A stretch of 64,000 bases of DNA from positions 310,001 through 374,000 of the forward strand of contig NZ_BMDC01000002.1 in the NCBI RefSeq assembly GCF_014635585.1. The letters run 5' to 3'. Position numbers and translations under genes: made by a program. The DNA is from Rothia aerolata. Its GTDB lineage: Bacteria > Actinomycetota > Actinomycetes > Actinomycetales > Micrococcaceae. The notes under the pieces were generated by a model that saw only the letters and a program-made list of their open reading frames with translations, was not told the origin of the DNA and made no database searches. Of this stretch, positions 10,090 to 18,404 are shown one piece after another; the stretch's first letter is position 1, and each line of letters begins with the position of its first letter.

Positions 10090-10206
10090 GTTTATTCAAA
10101 AGGTGGTGTATCCAGCACGAGAGTGCTGGCCAACCTCCCTTAGACACCAGCCCCGATTCCAGTTGGCCAGGCACTCTCGTGCTGTCTTTGAGACCTTTGA
10201 ATAAAC
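10090..10206. repeat. Large two-tier inverted repeat between recA and recX
   Basis: Two nested stems share one axis. The outer arms are 10090-10104 (gtttattcaaaaggt) and 10193-10206 (acctttgaataaac), with one bulge. Nine unpaired bases on each side lead to the inner arms 10114-10134 and 10162-10183, about 21 bp, built on agcacgagagtgc and ggccaac, with one bulge. The terminal loop is 27 bases. There is no T tract, so it is not a simple terminator. It could shape recA mRNA stability or recA/recX expression, or be a small non-autonomous repeat element. Confidence 0.75.
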
Positions 10207-10300
10207 TTCACGGTTTGAAACGGATATGAGTACCCCGAAACTCATATCCGTTTCTGCGTATTCAGCACGTAGACTTTGAGGAATAGGGAAAGGAAAGAAG

Positions 10301-11311
10301 ATGGAAGACAAGGAAGAATTCCCGGCCTGGCACCCCGCTGCCCTGGGCGAGACCGAGGACTTTCCCGGAGTTACTGTCTCTTCTGCACTTTCTCAGCAGA
10401 CTGGCACACCCTATACGGGCAGGGCTAAGCCAGCAGCCGATGCGGGGGCAGAAGCCGATACTTCCTCCACCAAAGCCTCAGACAGGGCTGATTCCCGCGG
10501 CAGGGCTCGCAGGTCTAGGGCCCAGCGGGGCTATAAAAAAGGGTTTCGCAAACCAAGCGCCCAAGCACTCGCCAAGTCGCCTTTTGCACCCGCCCTGGGC
10601 GGCGTCCAGGCAGAAGAGGGGCGGGAGTCGCACAGGCGGCAGAAACCCGCAAAAGACCTCATGTTCTCTGAGGGCAGCCGCCTGGCCGAGACAGGAGCCA
10701 GCGACGAGTTCGAAGCTGCCCTGATTCAGGGGCTGGGAACCCGGCCGGAATCTGGCAGGGGTGGCAGGCGAGCGCCCAAGGAGCCCGAGTCTGAATTTAG
10801 TCGGGCAAAGAACATTGTGCTCAACCAGCTGGCTGCCTCGGCGAAGTCCCGTGCCCAGCTAGAGAAAAAGCTGGCGGAGAAAGAAATTAGCGAGGAAACC
10901 GCCGCCGATATTCTCGATCGCTTTGAGGCCGCCAAGCTCGTCAACGATGAGGAATTTGCGCAGATGTATGTGCGGCAGCGGGCAGATTTTAAGAAGCTCT
11001 CCAAGTCGGCGATTCGCAGGGAATTGGCGCAAAAAGGTGTGACCGGGGAACTGGCCGAGACCGCCCTGGAACAGCGAAGCGATGAAGACGAGCGTTCTGA
11101 TGCCCACGAGCTGGTGCGGAAAAAATTGCGGTTGAGTATGAACTTTTCAGACCGTAAAGAACGCGACAAAATTATGCGCCGGCTGGTGGGAACGTTGGGT
11201 CGCAAGGGTTTTCCCCCGTCGATGGCTTTTTCCGTGGTCAAAGAAGAAATCGACCGTTTTATCGAGGAGAATAATCTAGAGTCATCTGAGCAGGGCTTTG
11301 ACTATTTTTAG
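10301..11311 (+). CDS. recX: Regulatory protein RecX
   Basis: RecX binds the RecA filament and restrains it. The RecX domain covers about residues 168-330, with the three-helix repeats typical of the family (K-S-R-A-Q-L-E-K-K-L; L-V-N-D-E-E-F-A; R-R-E-L-A-Q-K-G-V). The first ~165 residues are a charged, low-complexity extension, long compared with the usual 150-270-residue RecX. Codon use in this extension (AGG, GCA) looks less biased than in recA. ATG at 10301 has GGAAAGGAAAG upstream. The next gene starts nine bases after the stop. Confidence 0.92.
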   Translation: MEDKEEFPAWHPAALGETEDFPGVTVSSALSQQTGTPYTGRAKPAADAGAEADTSSTKASDRADSRGRARRSRAQRGYKKGFRKPSAQALAKSPFAPALGGVQAEEGRESHRRQKPAKDLMFSEGSRLAETGASDEFEAALIQGLGTRPESGRGGRRAPKEPESEFSRAKNIVLNQLAASAKSRAQLEKKLAEKEISEETAADILDRFEAAKLVNDEEFAQMYVRQRADFKKLSKSAIRRELAQKGVTGELAETALEQRSDEDERSDAHELVRKKLRLSMNFSDRKERDKIMRRLVGTLGRKGFPPSMAFSVVKEEIDRFIEENNLESSEQGFDYF

Positions 11312-11320
11312 GGGATTCAT

Positions 11321-12337
11321 ATGGTCGCATCTTTTACCGCGCGGCAAGAACTTCAGGCACGTAGGCTCATTGCTCAGGGGCTAGCGCAGTCTGCTGCCAG
11401 GCCAGAGCTTGAGAGCCCGAAAAGCGTGATTGAGCATCTTCTGGCCCTGCAAGGCCAAACCTATAAGGCGGGCATTCGTGCTATCGCGCAGCGAATCAAT
11501 AACGGTAGCGACTTCGCCGAAAATCCTGAACAGACCGTTGCCGAGGTACTTAAATCTGTAGAAAACCATGAGATTGTGCGGGCCTGGCCCATGCGGGGTA
11601 CCTTGCACTTTCTTGCGGCAACAGAAGCGCGCTGGCTCATGCGCCTGTGCTCACCCAGGGTGGAGAATGCGGCGGCGAAACGCCGAGCCGGTTTGGGAAT
11701 TGACCCTGAGAGTCTAGTCTCGGCAACCAGCTCTTTAGAAGAGTATTTGCTGAACCTGCCGGTGGGCGAAGTCTTACCTCGAGCCCAGGCCTATGAGCTG
11801 TTTGCCGAGGCTGGGCTCAATCCGAAAGAGGGCCGCGGGCCCCATCTTCTGCGTGCTGTGGGTGGCTTTGGCGATATTGTTCAGTCTGTGCCGGCGGGCC
11901 GTTATGAGACCTTTGTGCATGTCGACCGTCTGCGGGTAGAACAGCGTTACGTAGCTGAGAACGATGCGCTGGCTGAACTTGCTACCCGCTACCTCAACGG
12001 CCACGGCCCCGTTCTGGTGGAAGACCTATCCTGGTGGGCCTACTTGACAAAACGCGATTGCAAGAAGGCGCTGGAAACAGCGAGGAATTCTCAGAAAATG
12101 AAGATTGGCGAGACAGAGTATTTTGTACCGGCTTGGCAGCTTGATGTCACCGAGGCGGAACTGACAGATGCTCTAGACCGTAGCTACGAACTGCCTGCCT
12201 TTGACGAGTATCTGTTGGGGTACGCCGATAAGTCTTTTACAATGCCCGATGAAATCCGCCATGAGGTACTCACCAAGAACGGTATCTCCTGGGACTTTAC
12301 GGTGCAGGCCGGCGAGGTAGTCGGGCGCACCCACTAG
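11321..12337 (+). CDS. Winged-helix DNA-binding protein, AlkZ-like DNA glycosylase family (HTH_42)
   Basis: The 338-residue product belongs to the HTH_42/AlkZ family of winged-helix proteins. Characterised members are glycosylases that unhook DNA crosslinks or remove alkylated bases. A Q-x-Q motif (LALQGQ, Gln44 and Gln46) sits where the catalytic QxQ/HxQ motif is in that family, followed by conserved MRGTLHF and PAFDEYLLGY segments. It starts nine bases after recX and is probably in the same transcript, which fits a repair role. Actual glycosylase activity is inference; many family members are uncharacterised. Confidence 0.8.
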   Translation: MVASFTARQELQARRLIAQGLAQSAARPELESPKSVIEHLLALQGQTYKAGIRAIAQRINNGSDFAENPEQTVAEVLKSVENHEIVRAWPMRGTLHFLAATEARWLMRLCSPRVENAAAKRRAGLGIDPESLVSATSSLEEYLLNLPVGEVLPRAQAYELFAEAGLNPKEGRGPHLLRAVGGFGDIVQSVPAGRYETFVHVDRLRVEQRYVAENDALAELATRYLNGHGPVLVEDLSWWAYLTKRDCKKALETARNSQKMKIGETEYFVPAWQLDVTEAELTDALDRSYELPAFDEYLLGYADKSFTMPDEIRHEVLTKNGISWDFTVQAGEVVGRTH

Positions 12338-12345
12338 GGGTGAAT

Positions 12346-12403
12346 GGTGCAGAAATGCTGTTTTAGGCTTCAAATTTGCCGCCGGAAACAGCTTTTCTGC
12401 ACC
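12346..12403. terminator. Bidirectional hairpin between convergent genes
   Basis: The 18-base arm 12346-12363 (ggtgcagaaatgctgttt) pairs with 12386-12403 with one mismatch and a 22-base loop. It sits just past the stop of the + strand AlkZ-like gene and 40 bases beyond the stop of the - strand kinase-like gene. Confidence 0.65.
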
Positions 12404-12442
12404 AGTGACTCTCGCGGCCAAGTAGCTTCGGACAGCAGTAAC

Positions 12443-13519
12443 CTAGCGGCCGGTCTGTTCCGCCAGAATTGCGCGAACTGTGAGGACGGCGGCGGCCACC
12501 TGAGGATCGTTCAGCAGGTTGGAGAACGGGGTGGGGGAGATCCGTTCGTAGAAATCCTGTGCCCAAGCTAGCCACTCTTTTTCTGAAAAATGAGAGGTAT
12601 AGGTGGGATAAAGGGGAGCCGAAGGGAATCCCAGAAGAAACTCGGCAAGGGGCAGAAAACGGTGGTGGAGCGAGGTACCCTCAGCATCAAAGCCTCGTAC
12701 CCTGTCGTGGTAGATGAGCAGGTTGTGGGGCGAGAAATCACCAGAGGTGAGTACCAGAGAAGCTGGCGGCGGAGAAATAACAGACTCCACCTGTGCTACC
12801 CAGTGGGCAAACTCAGCAGAATCTTCTGCTACACCTTCATCGGCTGCTAGACGGTGGAGCCCTTTCAGGGCCAGCGCCGGGGAGGTCAGCGAGCCCGGAG
12901 AATGAGCCCGCGGATCTGCGGCAGCAATCCGCGCTGAAAAATCAGCCAGAACCGGGCTGGAAACGCCCTGTCTATCAGAAGACAGCAGCCCCGCCCAAAA
13001 GTAAATCCAGGCGGAGACAGCAGAAGCCGTCAGGGCGCCGTCCTGCCCCTCAAAGCGAACAGAGTCGAAAACAACCAGGGGAGTGCCCGTCACGTCTTCG
13101 AGGCAGAGAAGGCGGGCGGAATCGTCGGAGAAAAGCAAAGAAGAGTAAGAACCCGGCACCAAAGAGTTGAGGGCAACCAGCCCGTGTTTTTCTCGCAGAT
13201 AGCCAAAACCACCCGAGTTAGTGGCGGAGTCGCGGCGGCGGAAGTACTTGAGAATCACCGAAGAATCGGGGGAGGAAACCCGAAGTACCACCGACCTCAT
13301 TCCCGCTGAGAGGAGGCAGAGGGACACCGGGGTAAAAGAGGGCAGGTGCTGCGATAAAGAAGAGAGCATTCCGGCGAGCAGCGAGCGGAACTTGACCGTA
13401 TCTACCGGCGAATCTGCGGGGCGAACCGTATAGGAAGAAATTGCCGAATCAACTAATTCTCCCGGGGAAAAAGACGCAGAACGTGAGGAAAAACCAGCGG
13501 CTGAGCGGGAATCAGGCAT
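12443..13519 (-). CDS. Phosphotransferase of the APH/protein-kinase-like fold
   Basis: A 358-residue protein with the C-terminal signature of the aminoglycoside phosphotransferase/choline kinase superfamily: SGDFSPHNLLI (catalytic Asp and Asn) followed about 14 residues later by FDAEG (metal-binding Asp). The N-terminal lobe contains a lysine in VILKYF at the ATP site. The family phosphorylates small molecules; the substrate here cannot be told from sequence, and antibiotic resistance should not be assumed. The gene is transcribed alone against the recX group and is divergent from miaB, with only 34 bases between the starts. Confidence 0.72.
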   Translation of the reverse strand: MPDSRSAAGFSSRSASFSPGELVDSAISSYTVRPADSPVDTVKFRSLLAGMLSSLSQHLPSFTPVSLCLLSAGMRSVVLRVSSPDSSVILKYFRRRDSATNSGGFGYLREKHGLVALNSLVPGSYSSLLFSDDSARLLCLEDVTGTPLVVFDSVRFEGQDGALTASAVSAWIYFWAGLLSSDRQGVSSPVLADFSARIAAADPRAHSPGSLTSPALALKGLHRLAADEGVAEDSAEFAHWVAQVESVISPPPASLVLTSGDFSPHNLLIYHDRVRGFDAEGTSLHHRFLPLAEFLLGFPSAPLYPTYTSHFSEKEWLAWAQDFYERISPTPFSNLLNDPQVAAAVLTVRAILAEQTGR

Positions 13520-13553
13520 AGTGCCATTATCGCCTATCTAGTACCCTGAATAG

Positions 13554-15065
13554 GTGACTTTGAATCTTTCTGAACATGAGACCGAGACTGCAACCGAAGC
13601 CCGTACCTACGAGGTTCGCACTTTTGGTTGTCAGATGAACGTGCACGATTCCGAGCGTATGTCTGGCCTGTTGGAGGCTTCCGGCTATGTGCCCGTCGAA
13701 GAGGGCGAAACCGCCGACCTGGTGGTCTTTAACACCTGCGCGGTGCGCGAGAACGCCGACAATAAGCTCTACGGTAACCTGGGCATGCTGGCCCCCATTA
13801 AGCGCGAGCGCGAGGGTATGCAGATTGCCGTGGGTGGCTGCCTGGCGCAGAAAGATCAGGACACCATTCTGAAAAAGGCCCCCTGGGTTGATGTGGTCTT
13901 TGGTACCCACAACATCGGCTCCCTACCCACCCTGCTAGAGCGGGCTCGCCATAACCATGAGGCCCAGGCTGAGCTGCTGGAGTCTTTGGAGGTCTTTCCC
14001 TCCACCCTGCCCACCAAGCGCGATCACGTCTACTCGGGCTGGGTCTCGATTTCGGTGGGCTGCAACAATACCTGCACCTTCTGCATTGTGCCCTCTCTGC
14101 GCGGTAAAGAGAAAGACCGCCGTCCCGGCGATATTCTGGCTGAGGTTCAGGCGCTGGTGGACGACGGCGCGGTGGAGGTCACGCTGCTGGGCCAGAACGT
14201 GAACTCCTACGGTGTGGAGTTTGGCGACCGCCAGGCTTTCTCCAAGCTGCTGCGCGCCTGCGGTGAGATTGAGGGCCTGGAGCGGGTGCGCTTTACCTCG
14301 CCCCACCCCGCCATGTTCACCGACGACGTCATTGATGCCATGGCAGAGACCCCCAACGTGATGCCCGTGCTGCATATGCCCCTGCAGTCTGGCTCCGATA
14401 AGGTGCTCAAAGACATGAAGCGCTCCTACCGCTCCAAGAAGTTCCTTGGAATCTTGGAGAAGGTGCGCGAGAAGATGCCCGATGCGGCGATTACCACCGA
14501 TATTATTGTGGGCTTTCCCGGCGAAACTGAAGAGGACTTCCAAGAGACCATGCGGGTGGTCGAAGAGTCCCGCTTCTCCTCGGCCTTTACCTTCCAGTAC
14601 TCAATCCGCCCCGGCACTCCGGCGGCAACCATGGAGAACCAGGTTCCCAAGGAGGTTGTGCAGGAGCGCTACGAGCGTTTGATTGCCCTGCAAGATCGCA
14701 TTGCTGGTGAGGAGAATCGCAAGCAGCTGGGTAAGACCGTTGAGCTCATGGTGGTGGCGGAATCAGGTCGTAAGGCCGAGCAGACCCACCGCTTGGCGGG
14801 CCGTACCCAGGACATGCGCTTGGTGCATTTCTCGGTGCCCGAGGGCGCTGAGACTCCCCGGCCCGGTGATTTCGTGACCCTGCCCATTACCGAGGCCGGT
14901 TCCTTCCACCTGCTCTCAGACCCCACCGCCGAGCAGTACTCGGTGCGCCGGTCCCGCGCCGGTGATGCCTGGGACCGTTCCCAGGCTGATTCCTGCGGTA
15001 CCGGCACCACCCAGGTCTCCGGTGGCACCGTGAACCTGGGCTTCCCGACCCTGCGCGCCAAATGA
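13554..15065 (+). CDS. miaB: tRNA-2-methylthio-N6-dimethylallyladenosine synthase
   Basis: MiaB is a radical-SAM methylthiotransferase that acts on A37 of tRNAs reading U-initial codons, after MiaA. The 503-residue product has the N-terminal auxiliary-cluster cysteines (Cys26, Cys62, Cys96), the radical-SAM CxxxCxxC (Cys170, Cys174, Cys177) and a C-terminal TRAM domain (about 390-460). The tail beyond the TRAM domain is glycine/serine-rich. The start is GTG at 13554. The gene overlaps miaA by four bases (ATGA), so the two tRNA-modification steps are translated together. Confidence 0.96.
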   Translation: MTLNLSEHETETATEARTYEVRTFGCQMNVHDSERMSGLLEASGYVPVEEGETADLVVFNTCAVRENADNKLYGNLGMLAPIKREREGMQIAVGGCLAQKDQDTILKKAPWVDVVFGTHNIGSLPTLLERARHNHEAQAELLESLEVFPSTLPTKRDHVYSGWVSISVGCNNTCTFCIVPSLRGKEKDRRPGDILAEVQALVDDGAVEVTLLGQNVNSYGVEFGDRQAFSKLLRACGEIEGLERVRFTSPHPAMFTDDVIDAMAETPNVMPVLHMPLQSGSDKVLKDMKRSYRSKKFLGILEKVREKMPDAAITTDIIVGFPGETEEDFQETMRVVEESRFSSAFTFQYSIRPGTPAATMENQVPKEVVQERYERLIALQDRIAGEENRKQLGKTVELMVVAESGRKAEQTHRLAGRTQDMRLVHFSVPEGAETPRPGDFVTLPITEAGSFHLLSDPTAEQYSVRRSRAGDAWDRSQADSCGTGTTQVSGGTVNLGFPTLRAK

Positions 15066-16018
15066 CGCTTCCGATTATCTCGGTGGTCGGCCCCACCGGA
15101 ACCGGCAAGTCTGATTTGGCGATAGACCTCGCCCTTGAACTGGGCGGGGAGTGCATTAACGCTGATTCCATGCAGTTTTATCGCGGCATGGATATCGGCA
15201 CCGCTAAGATCACCGCGGAAGAAATGCGCGGGGTGCCCCACCACCTGCTCGACATCATGGACGTGCGCGACGAGGCATCTGTAGCTGTCTTTCAGCAGCA
15301 GGCCAGGGAGCTCTTCGACCAGGTGCGCGCTCGCGGCCACTATCCCATTCTGGTGGGCGGCTCTGGGCTCTACGTGCGGGCCGCCCTGGATCACCTGGAG
15401 TTTCCCGACACCGACCCCGCCGTACGCGCGCGGTTGGAGGCTGAGCTCGCAGAGCGGGGCCGCGGCGTCCTGCTGAATCGGCTAGCTGAGGTTGACCCTG
15501 ACTCGGCCCAGCGGATTAAGGACGAGCGTCGTCTGGTGCGGGCGCTGGAGGTCTGGGAGGTCACGGGGCGGCCCTTTTCCTCCTTCATGCCCCAGCGCAA
15601 CTATGTGCAGCCGGCCCTTCAGATTGGTCTCAACGGCTCCCGTGAGGTACTGCACGAGCGCCTGCATGCGCGGGTGGTGGCTATGGCGGAGGCAGGTTTG
15701 CTACAGGAGGTCGAAGCCCTGGAAAAGCAGGGGTTACGCGAGGGAAAAACCGCTTCTCGGGCGATTGGCTACCGGGAGTTTCTAAAGGTTTTGGATTCTC
15801 AACGCGGTGTGGGCGAAGAGGCTTATTCGATGGAGCAGGCCATCGAAGACACCACCGTGGCAACCCGCCAGTTTGCCCGCCGTCAGATTACCTGGTTTAG
15901 CGCCGATGAGCGCGTTCACTGGATTGATTTTGAGTCGCAGAACAAGCTACAGCAGACCCTGAAGATCATCTCAGCTTCAGAAGCTCAGCTCGAGGAAAGG
16001 GGCGAAGATGGTTCTTGA
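15062..16018 (+). CDS. miaA: tRNA dimethylallyltransferase
   Basis: MiaA transfers a dimethylallyl group to N6 of A37 in tRNA, making the substrate for MiaB just upstream. The P-loop is GPTGTGKS (10-17), followed by the conserved [17 protein letters not shown] segment and by [10 protein letters not shown]. The 318-residue length is normal. Its ATG overlaps the miaB stop, and its own 3' end overlaps the start of the Fic gene by 11 bases. Confidence 0.96.
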   Translation: MTLPIISVVGPTGTGKSDLAIDLALELGGECINADSMQFYRGMDIGTAKITAEEMRGVPHHLLDIMDVRDEASVAVFQQQARELFDQVRARGHYPILVGGSGLYVRAALDHLEFPDTDPAVRARLEAELAERGRGVLLNRLAEVDPDSAQRIKDERRLVRALEVWEVTGRPFSSFMPQRNYVQPALQIGLNGSREVLHERLHARVVAMAEAGLLQEVEALEKQGLREGKTASRAIGYREFLKVLDSQRGVGEEAYSMEQAIEDTTVATRQFARRQITWFSADERVHWIDFESQNKLQQTLKIISASEAQLEERGEDGS

Positions 16019-16610
16019 CAACAAGCTGGGCCTGACCTCGGTGGCAGAACTTGCCCGCGAAGAAGAAAAGCTCACGAAAAAACGCGCCAAAGAACTGTTT
16101 GAAACCGGTAAACTTTTCCAGTTCGAAGTGGGGACCTATCAGGGGCTCGCTGGAATCCACGCCTATCTTTTTGAAGACATCTATGACTTTGCAGGAAAGA
16201 TGCGGGAGGCCAATATAGCTAAAAATGATTTTCAGTTTGCCCCGCGTATCTTTCTAGAGCAGTCCCTCACCTACATCGACCAGCTACCCCACACCACCTT
16301 TGACCAAATCGTTGATAAGTATGCGGATATGAACGTTGCCCATCCCTTCCGCGAGGGTAACGGGAGGTCCATGAGACTGTGGCTGGACTGTATGTTCCAC
16401 CACCAGCTGGGCAAGGTGGTGGATTGGAACTCGATCGACAAAGAGGAATACCTCAACGCCATGATGCGCAGCCACGTGGCAACAGGGGAACTTAAATACC
16501 TGCTTCAAAACCACCTCACAGAAGACGTGAGCGATTCCTCTTTCTTCAAGGGCATCGATGCCTCCTACTACTACGAGGGCTATACCCTCTATAGAACTGA
16601 AGACCTGTAG
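16008..16610 (+). CDS. Fic-family protein adenylyltransferase, class III (C-terminal autoinhibition)
   Basis: The 200-residue Fic-domain enzyme has the full active motif [12 protein letters not shown] (His112 to Arg123), so it should be able to transfer AMP or a related group to protein hydroxyls. Near the C-terminus it has S-x-x-x-E-G (Ser186, Glu190, Gly191), the inhibitory helix motif that marks class III Fic proteins such as Neisseria NmFic. No separate antitoxin is needed or seen. ATG at 16008 with GAGGAAAGG upstream lies inside the end of miaA, so expression is coupled to tRNA modification genes. Target unknown. Confidence 0.9.
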   Translation: MVLDNKLGLTSVAELAREEEKLTKKRAKELFETGKLFQFEVGTYQGLAGIHAYLFEDIYDFAGKMREANIAKNDFQFAPRIFLEQSLTYIDQLPHTTFDQIVDKYADMNVAHPFREGNGRSMRLWLDCMFHHQLGKVVDWNSIDKEEYLNAMMRSHVATGELKYLLQNHLTEDVSDSSFFKGIDASYYYEGYTLYRTEDL

Positions 16611-16722
16611 CTCGAATCAGAGTTTAGGACAGCTGAAACACAACTGAAGCTTGAAATTATTTCTTCTGCCCTCTTGTTATTCCGGTAGGCTAAAACCAAG
16701 ACCCCAAAAGAACTGAGAGAAC

Positions 16723-17658
16723 ATGACAGAACAGCAGAATCGGTGGGGAGACCTCACCGGAGTATCCCTCACCAAAGGCCACGGCACCGGCAACGACTTC
16801 GTGTTCGTCACCGACCCCGATACCCAGCTCGACCTCACTCCCGAGCTGGTAGCCGCTGTCTGCGACCGTCATTTCGGCATTGGAGCAGACGGCTTTATTC
16901 GCGCGGCAAAGACCTCGGCAATCAACCCCGGCGTCGAGGGCGCCGATGACCAGTGGTTCATGGACTACCGCAATGCCGACGGCTCAATCTCTGAAATGTG
17001 CGGCAACGGCGTGCGCGCTTTCGTGGAATACCTGGTTACCGAAAAACTCATCGACCTCGCAGAGGGCGAGCGCGTACAAATCGGAACCCGCGCCGGAATC
17101 AAAACCGTGGGCAAAACCGAAACCGGCTACGCTATCGACATGGGCCCCTGGGGCTTTATTGACGGCGACGCCGCCCGCGAAAACGGATCCGACGCGACGG
17201 TGAGCGCTCGCGGCCTGCACACGCCCCGCCCGGCGCTATCTATCACCATGGGCAACCCCCACACCGTAGTTATGCTGGGCAGCGACGGCAAACTAGACGG
17301 GCTGGGTCTGGAAACCGCCCCCAAGGTGACCCCCACCCCGCCCGAGGGCACCAACGTAGAATTCGTTGTCACCGAAGAAATCGAAGACACCATCGCCGAG
17401 ACCGGCGAAACCACCATCGGCGCAATCCGCATGAGGGTTCACGAACGTGGCGTGGGGGAGACCCTCTCTTGCGGAACCGGCGCCTGCGCCGCAGCAGCCG
17501 CCACCCGTTTCTGGGGCGGAGAAGATGCTCCCGACGAATGGTTGGTCTATGTGCCCGGTGGCACCCTAGCAGTGACCTTCGTGCTGGGCCCCGACGAGTT
17601 GGAGCACGTGGTTCTGGCAGGACCAGCCGAGATGGTTGGCAAAGTGGTGCTGGTCTAG
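16723..17658 (+). CDS. dapF: Diaminopimelate epimerase
   Basis: DapF converts LL- to meso-diaminopimelate for peptidoglycan and lysine, without a cofactor, using two cysteines. Both are present: Cys93 in MCGNGVR and Cys250 in SCGTGACAA. The substrate-binding segments GHGTGNDFV (19-27) and GNPH are also clear. The 311-residue product is slightly longer than the usual 275-290, because of insertions. The gene has its own 112-base upstream region after the Fic gene. It ends six bases before the converging methyltransferase gene. Confidence 0.96.
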   Translation: MTEQQNRWGDLTGVSLTKGHGTGNDFVFVTDPDTQLDLTPELVAAVCDRHFGIGADGFIRAAKTSAINPGVEGADDQWFMDYRNADGSISEMCGNGVRAFVEYLVTEKLIDLAEGERVQIGTRAGIKTVGKTETGYAIDMGPWGFIDGDAARENGSDATVSARGLHTPRPALSITMGNPHTVVMLGSDGKLDGLGLETAPKVTPTPPEGTNVEFVVTEEIEDTIAETGETTIGAIRMRVHERGVGETLSCGTGACAAAAATRFWGGEDAPDEWLVYVPGGTLAVTFVLGPDELEHVVLAGPAEMVGKVVLV

Positions 17659-17663
17659 GCAAG

Positions 17664-18281
17664 CTAGCCCCGCTTCACCTCCAGGATGCGGAAGCCCTTA
17701 CTCGTGGCGTACCTGCCCACCTCGAATTCGCCCGGCTGCAACCGCTCCAGCTCCTGGCCCAGCCACTTCTGTAGGGAGTCAGAGCCCAGGTTCTTCTGAA
17801 CTACCAGGTAGGCGCGCCCTCCCGAATTCAGGCGGGGAATCCAGGTGCGCAGAATCTCGTGCAGCACATCCTTGCCCACTCGAATCGGCGGGTTAGACCA
17901 GATGGTATCGAACCTCAGCTCGGCATCCACCTGATCGGGGGCAGAAACCTCCACATTGGTCAGGCCCAGGGCTTGAGCGTTGAGCCTGGTCAGTTGCGCA
18001 GACCGCTCGTTGACCTCAACGCCCACCACCCGCGCGTCCGGTAGCTTCATCGCCAGCGTCAGGGTAATCGGCCCCCAGCCGGTGCCAATATCCAGCACGG
18101 TCTGGCCCTCCGGCTCCGGCGCCTCATCGAGTAGGATTGCTGTGCCCTTGTCGATTCCCGCGGGGCTGAAGATTCCCGACGCCGTCTGCACGGTCACCTT
18201 CCGCCCGGCGAGTTCTACCTGCACCGGCTTGGGCTTGAATTCAGTATCGGGGGTTGAAGAAAAATAATGCTCTTGCGCCAT
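17664..18281 (-). CDS. Class I SAM-dependent methyltransferase, RsmC/RlmG-like
   Basis: A 205-residue methyltransferase of the 'MTS' small-domain family, whose members modify guanines in rRNA. SAM motif I is LDIGTGWGP and motif IV is SNPPIR (NPP[Y/I] type, as in N-methyltransferases on bases). The frame stays open upstream to 18566, but that part overlaps hflX and has no family similarity, so I start at the ATG at 18281. The gene converges with dapF and is divergent from hflX. The target is probably rRNA; this is inferred from the family. Confidence 0.85.
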   Translation of the reverse strand: MAQEHYFSSTPDTEFKPKPVQVELAGRKVTVQTASGIFSPAGIDKGTAILLDEAPEPEGQTVLDIGTGWGPITLTLAMKLPDARVVGVEVNERSAQLTRLNAQALGLTNVEVSAPDQVDAELRFDTIWSNPPIRVGKDVLHEILRTWIPRLNSGGRAYLVVQKNLGSDSLQKWLGQELERLQPGEFEVGRYATSKGFRILEVKRG

Positions 18282-18404
18282 GAAAAACAAGTCTACCGAA
18301 GATGAGCCCGGCTGCTTCACCCAAAGCTGAGAGAAAAGGCGCCCCTGTACGGTGGCAGACCGGTAGACTGGAATGAATCGACCAGCAGGCAAAGAAAGGC
18401 CCTT

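Noticed and set aside
10096-10311. 71-codon open frame on the - strand between recA and recX
   Set aside because: It runs through the large inverted repeat and has no plausible start site or protein features.
12590-13433. Several + strand open frames across the kinase-like gene
   Set aside because: They are Arg/Gln-rich, low in complexity and lie fully inside a - strand gene with clear motifs.
12443-13519. Aminoglycoside resistance gene
   Set aside because: Only the general kinase fold is visible; the superfamily is broad and there is no resistance context.
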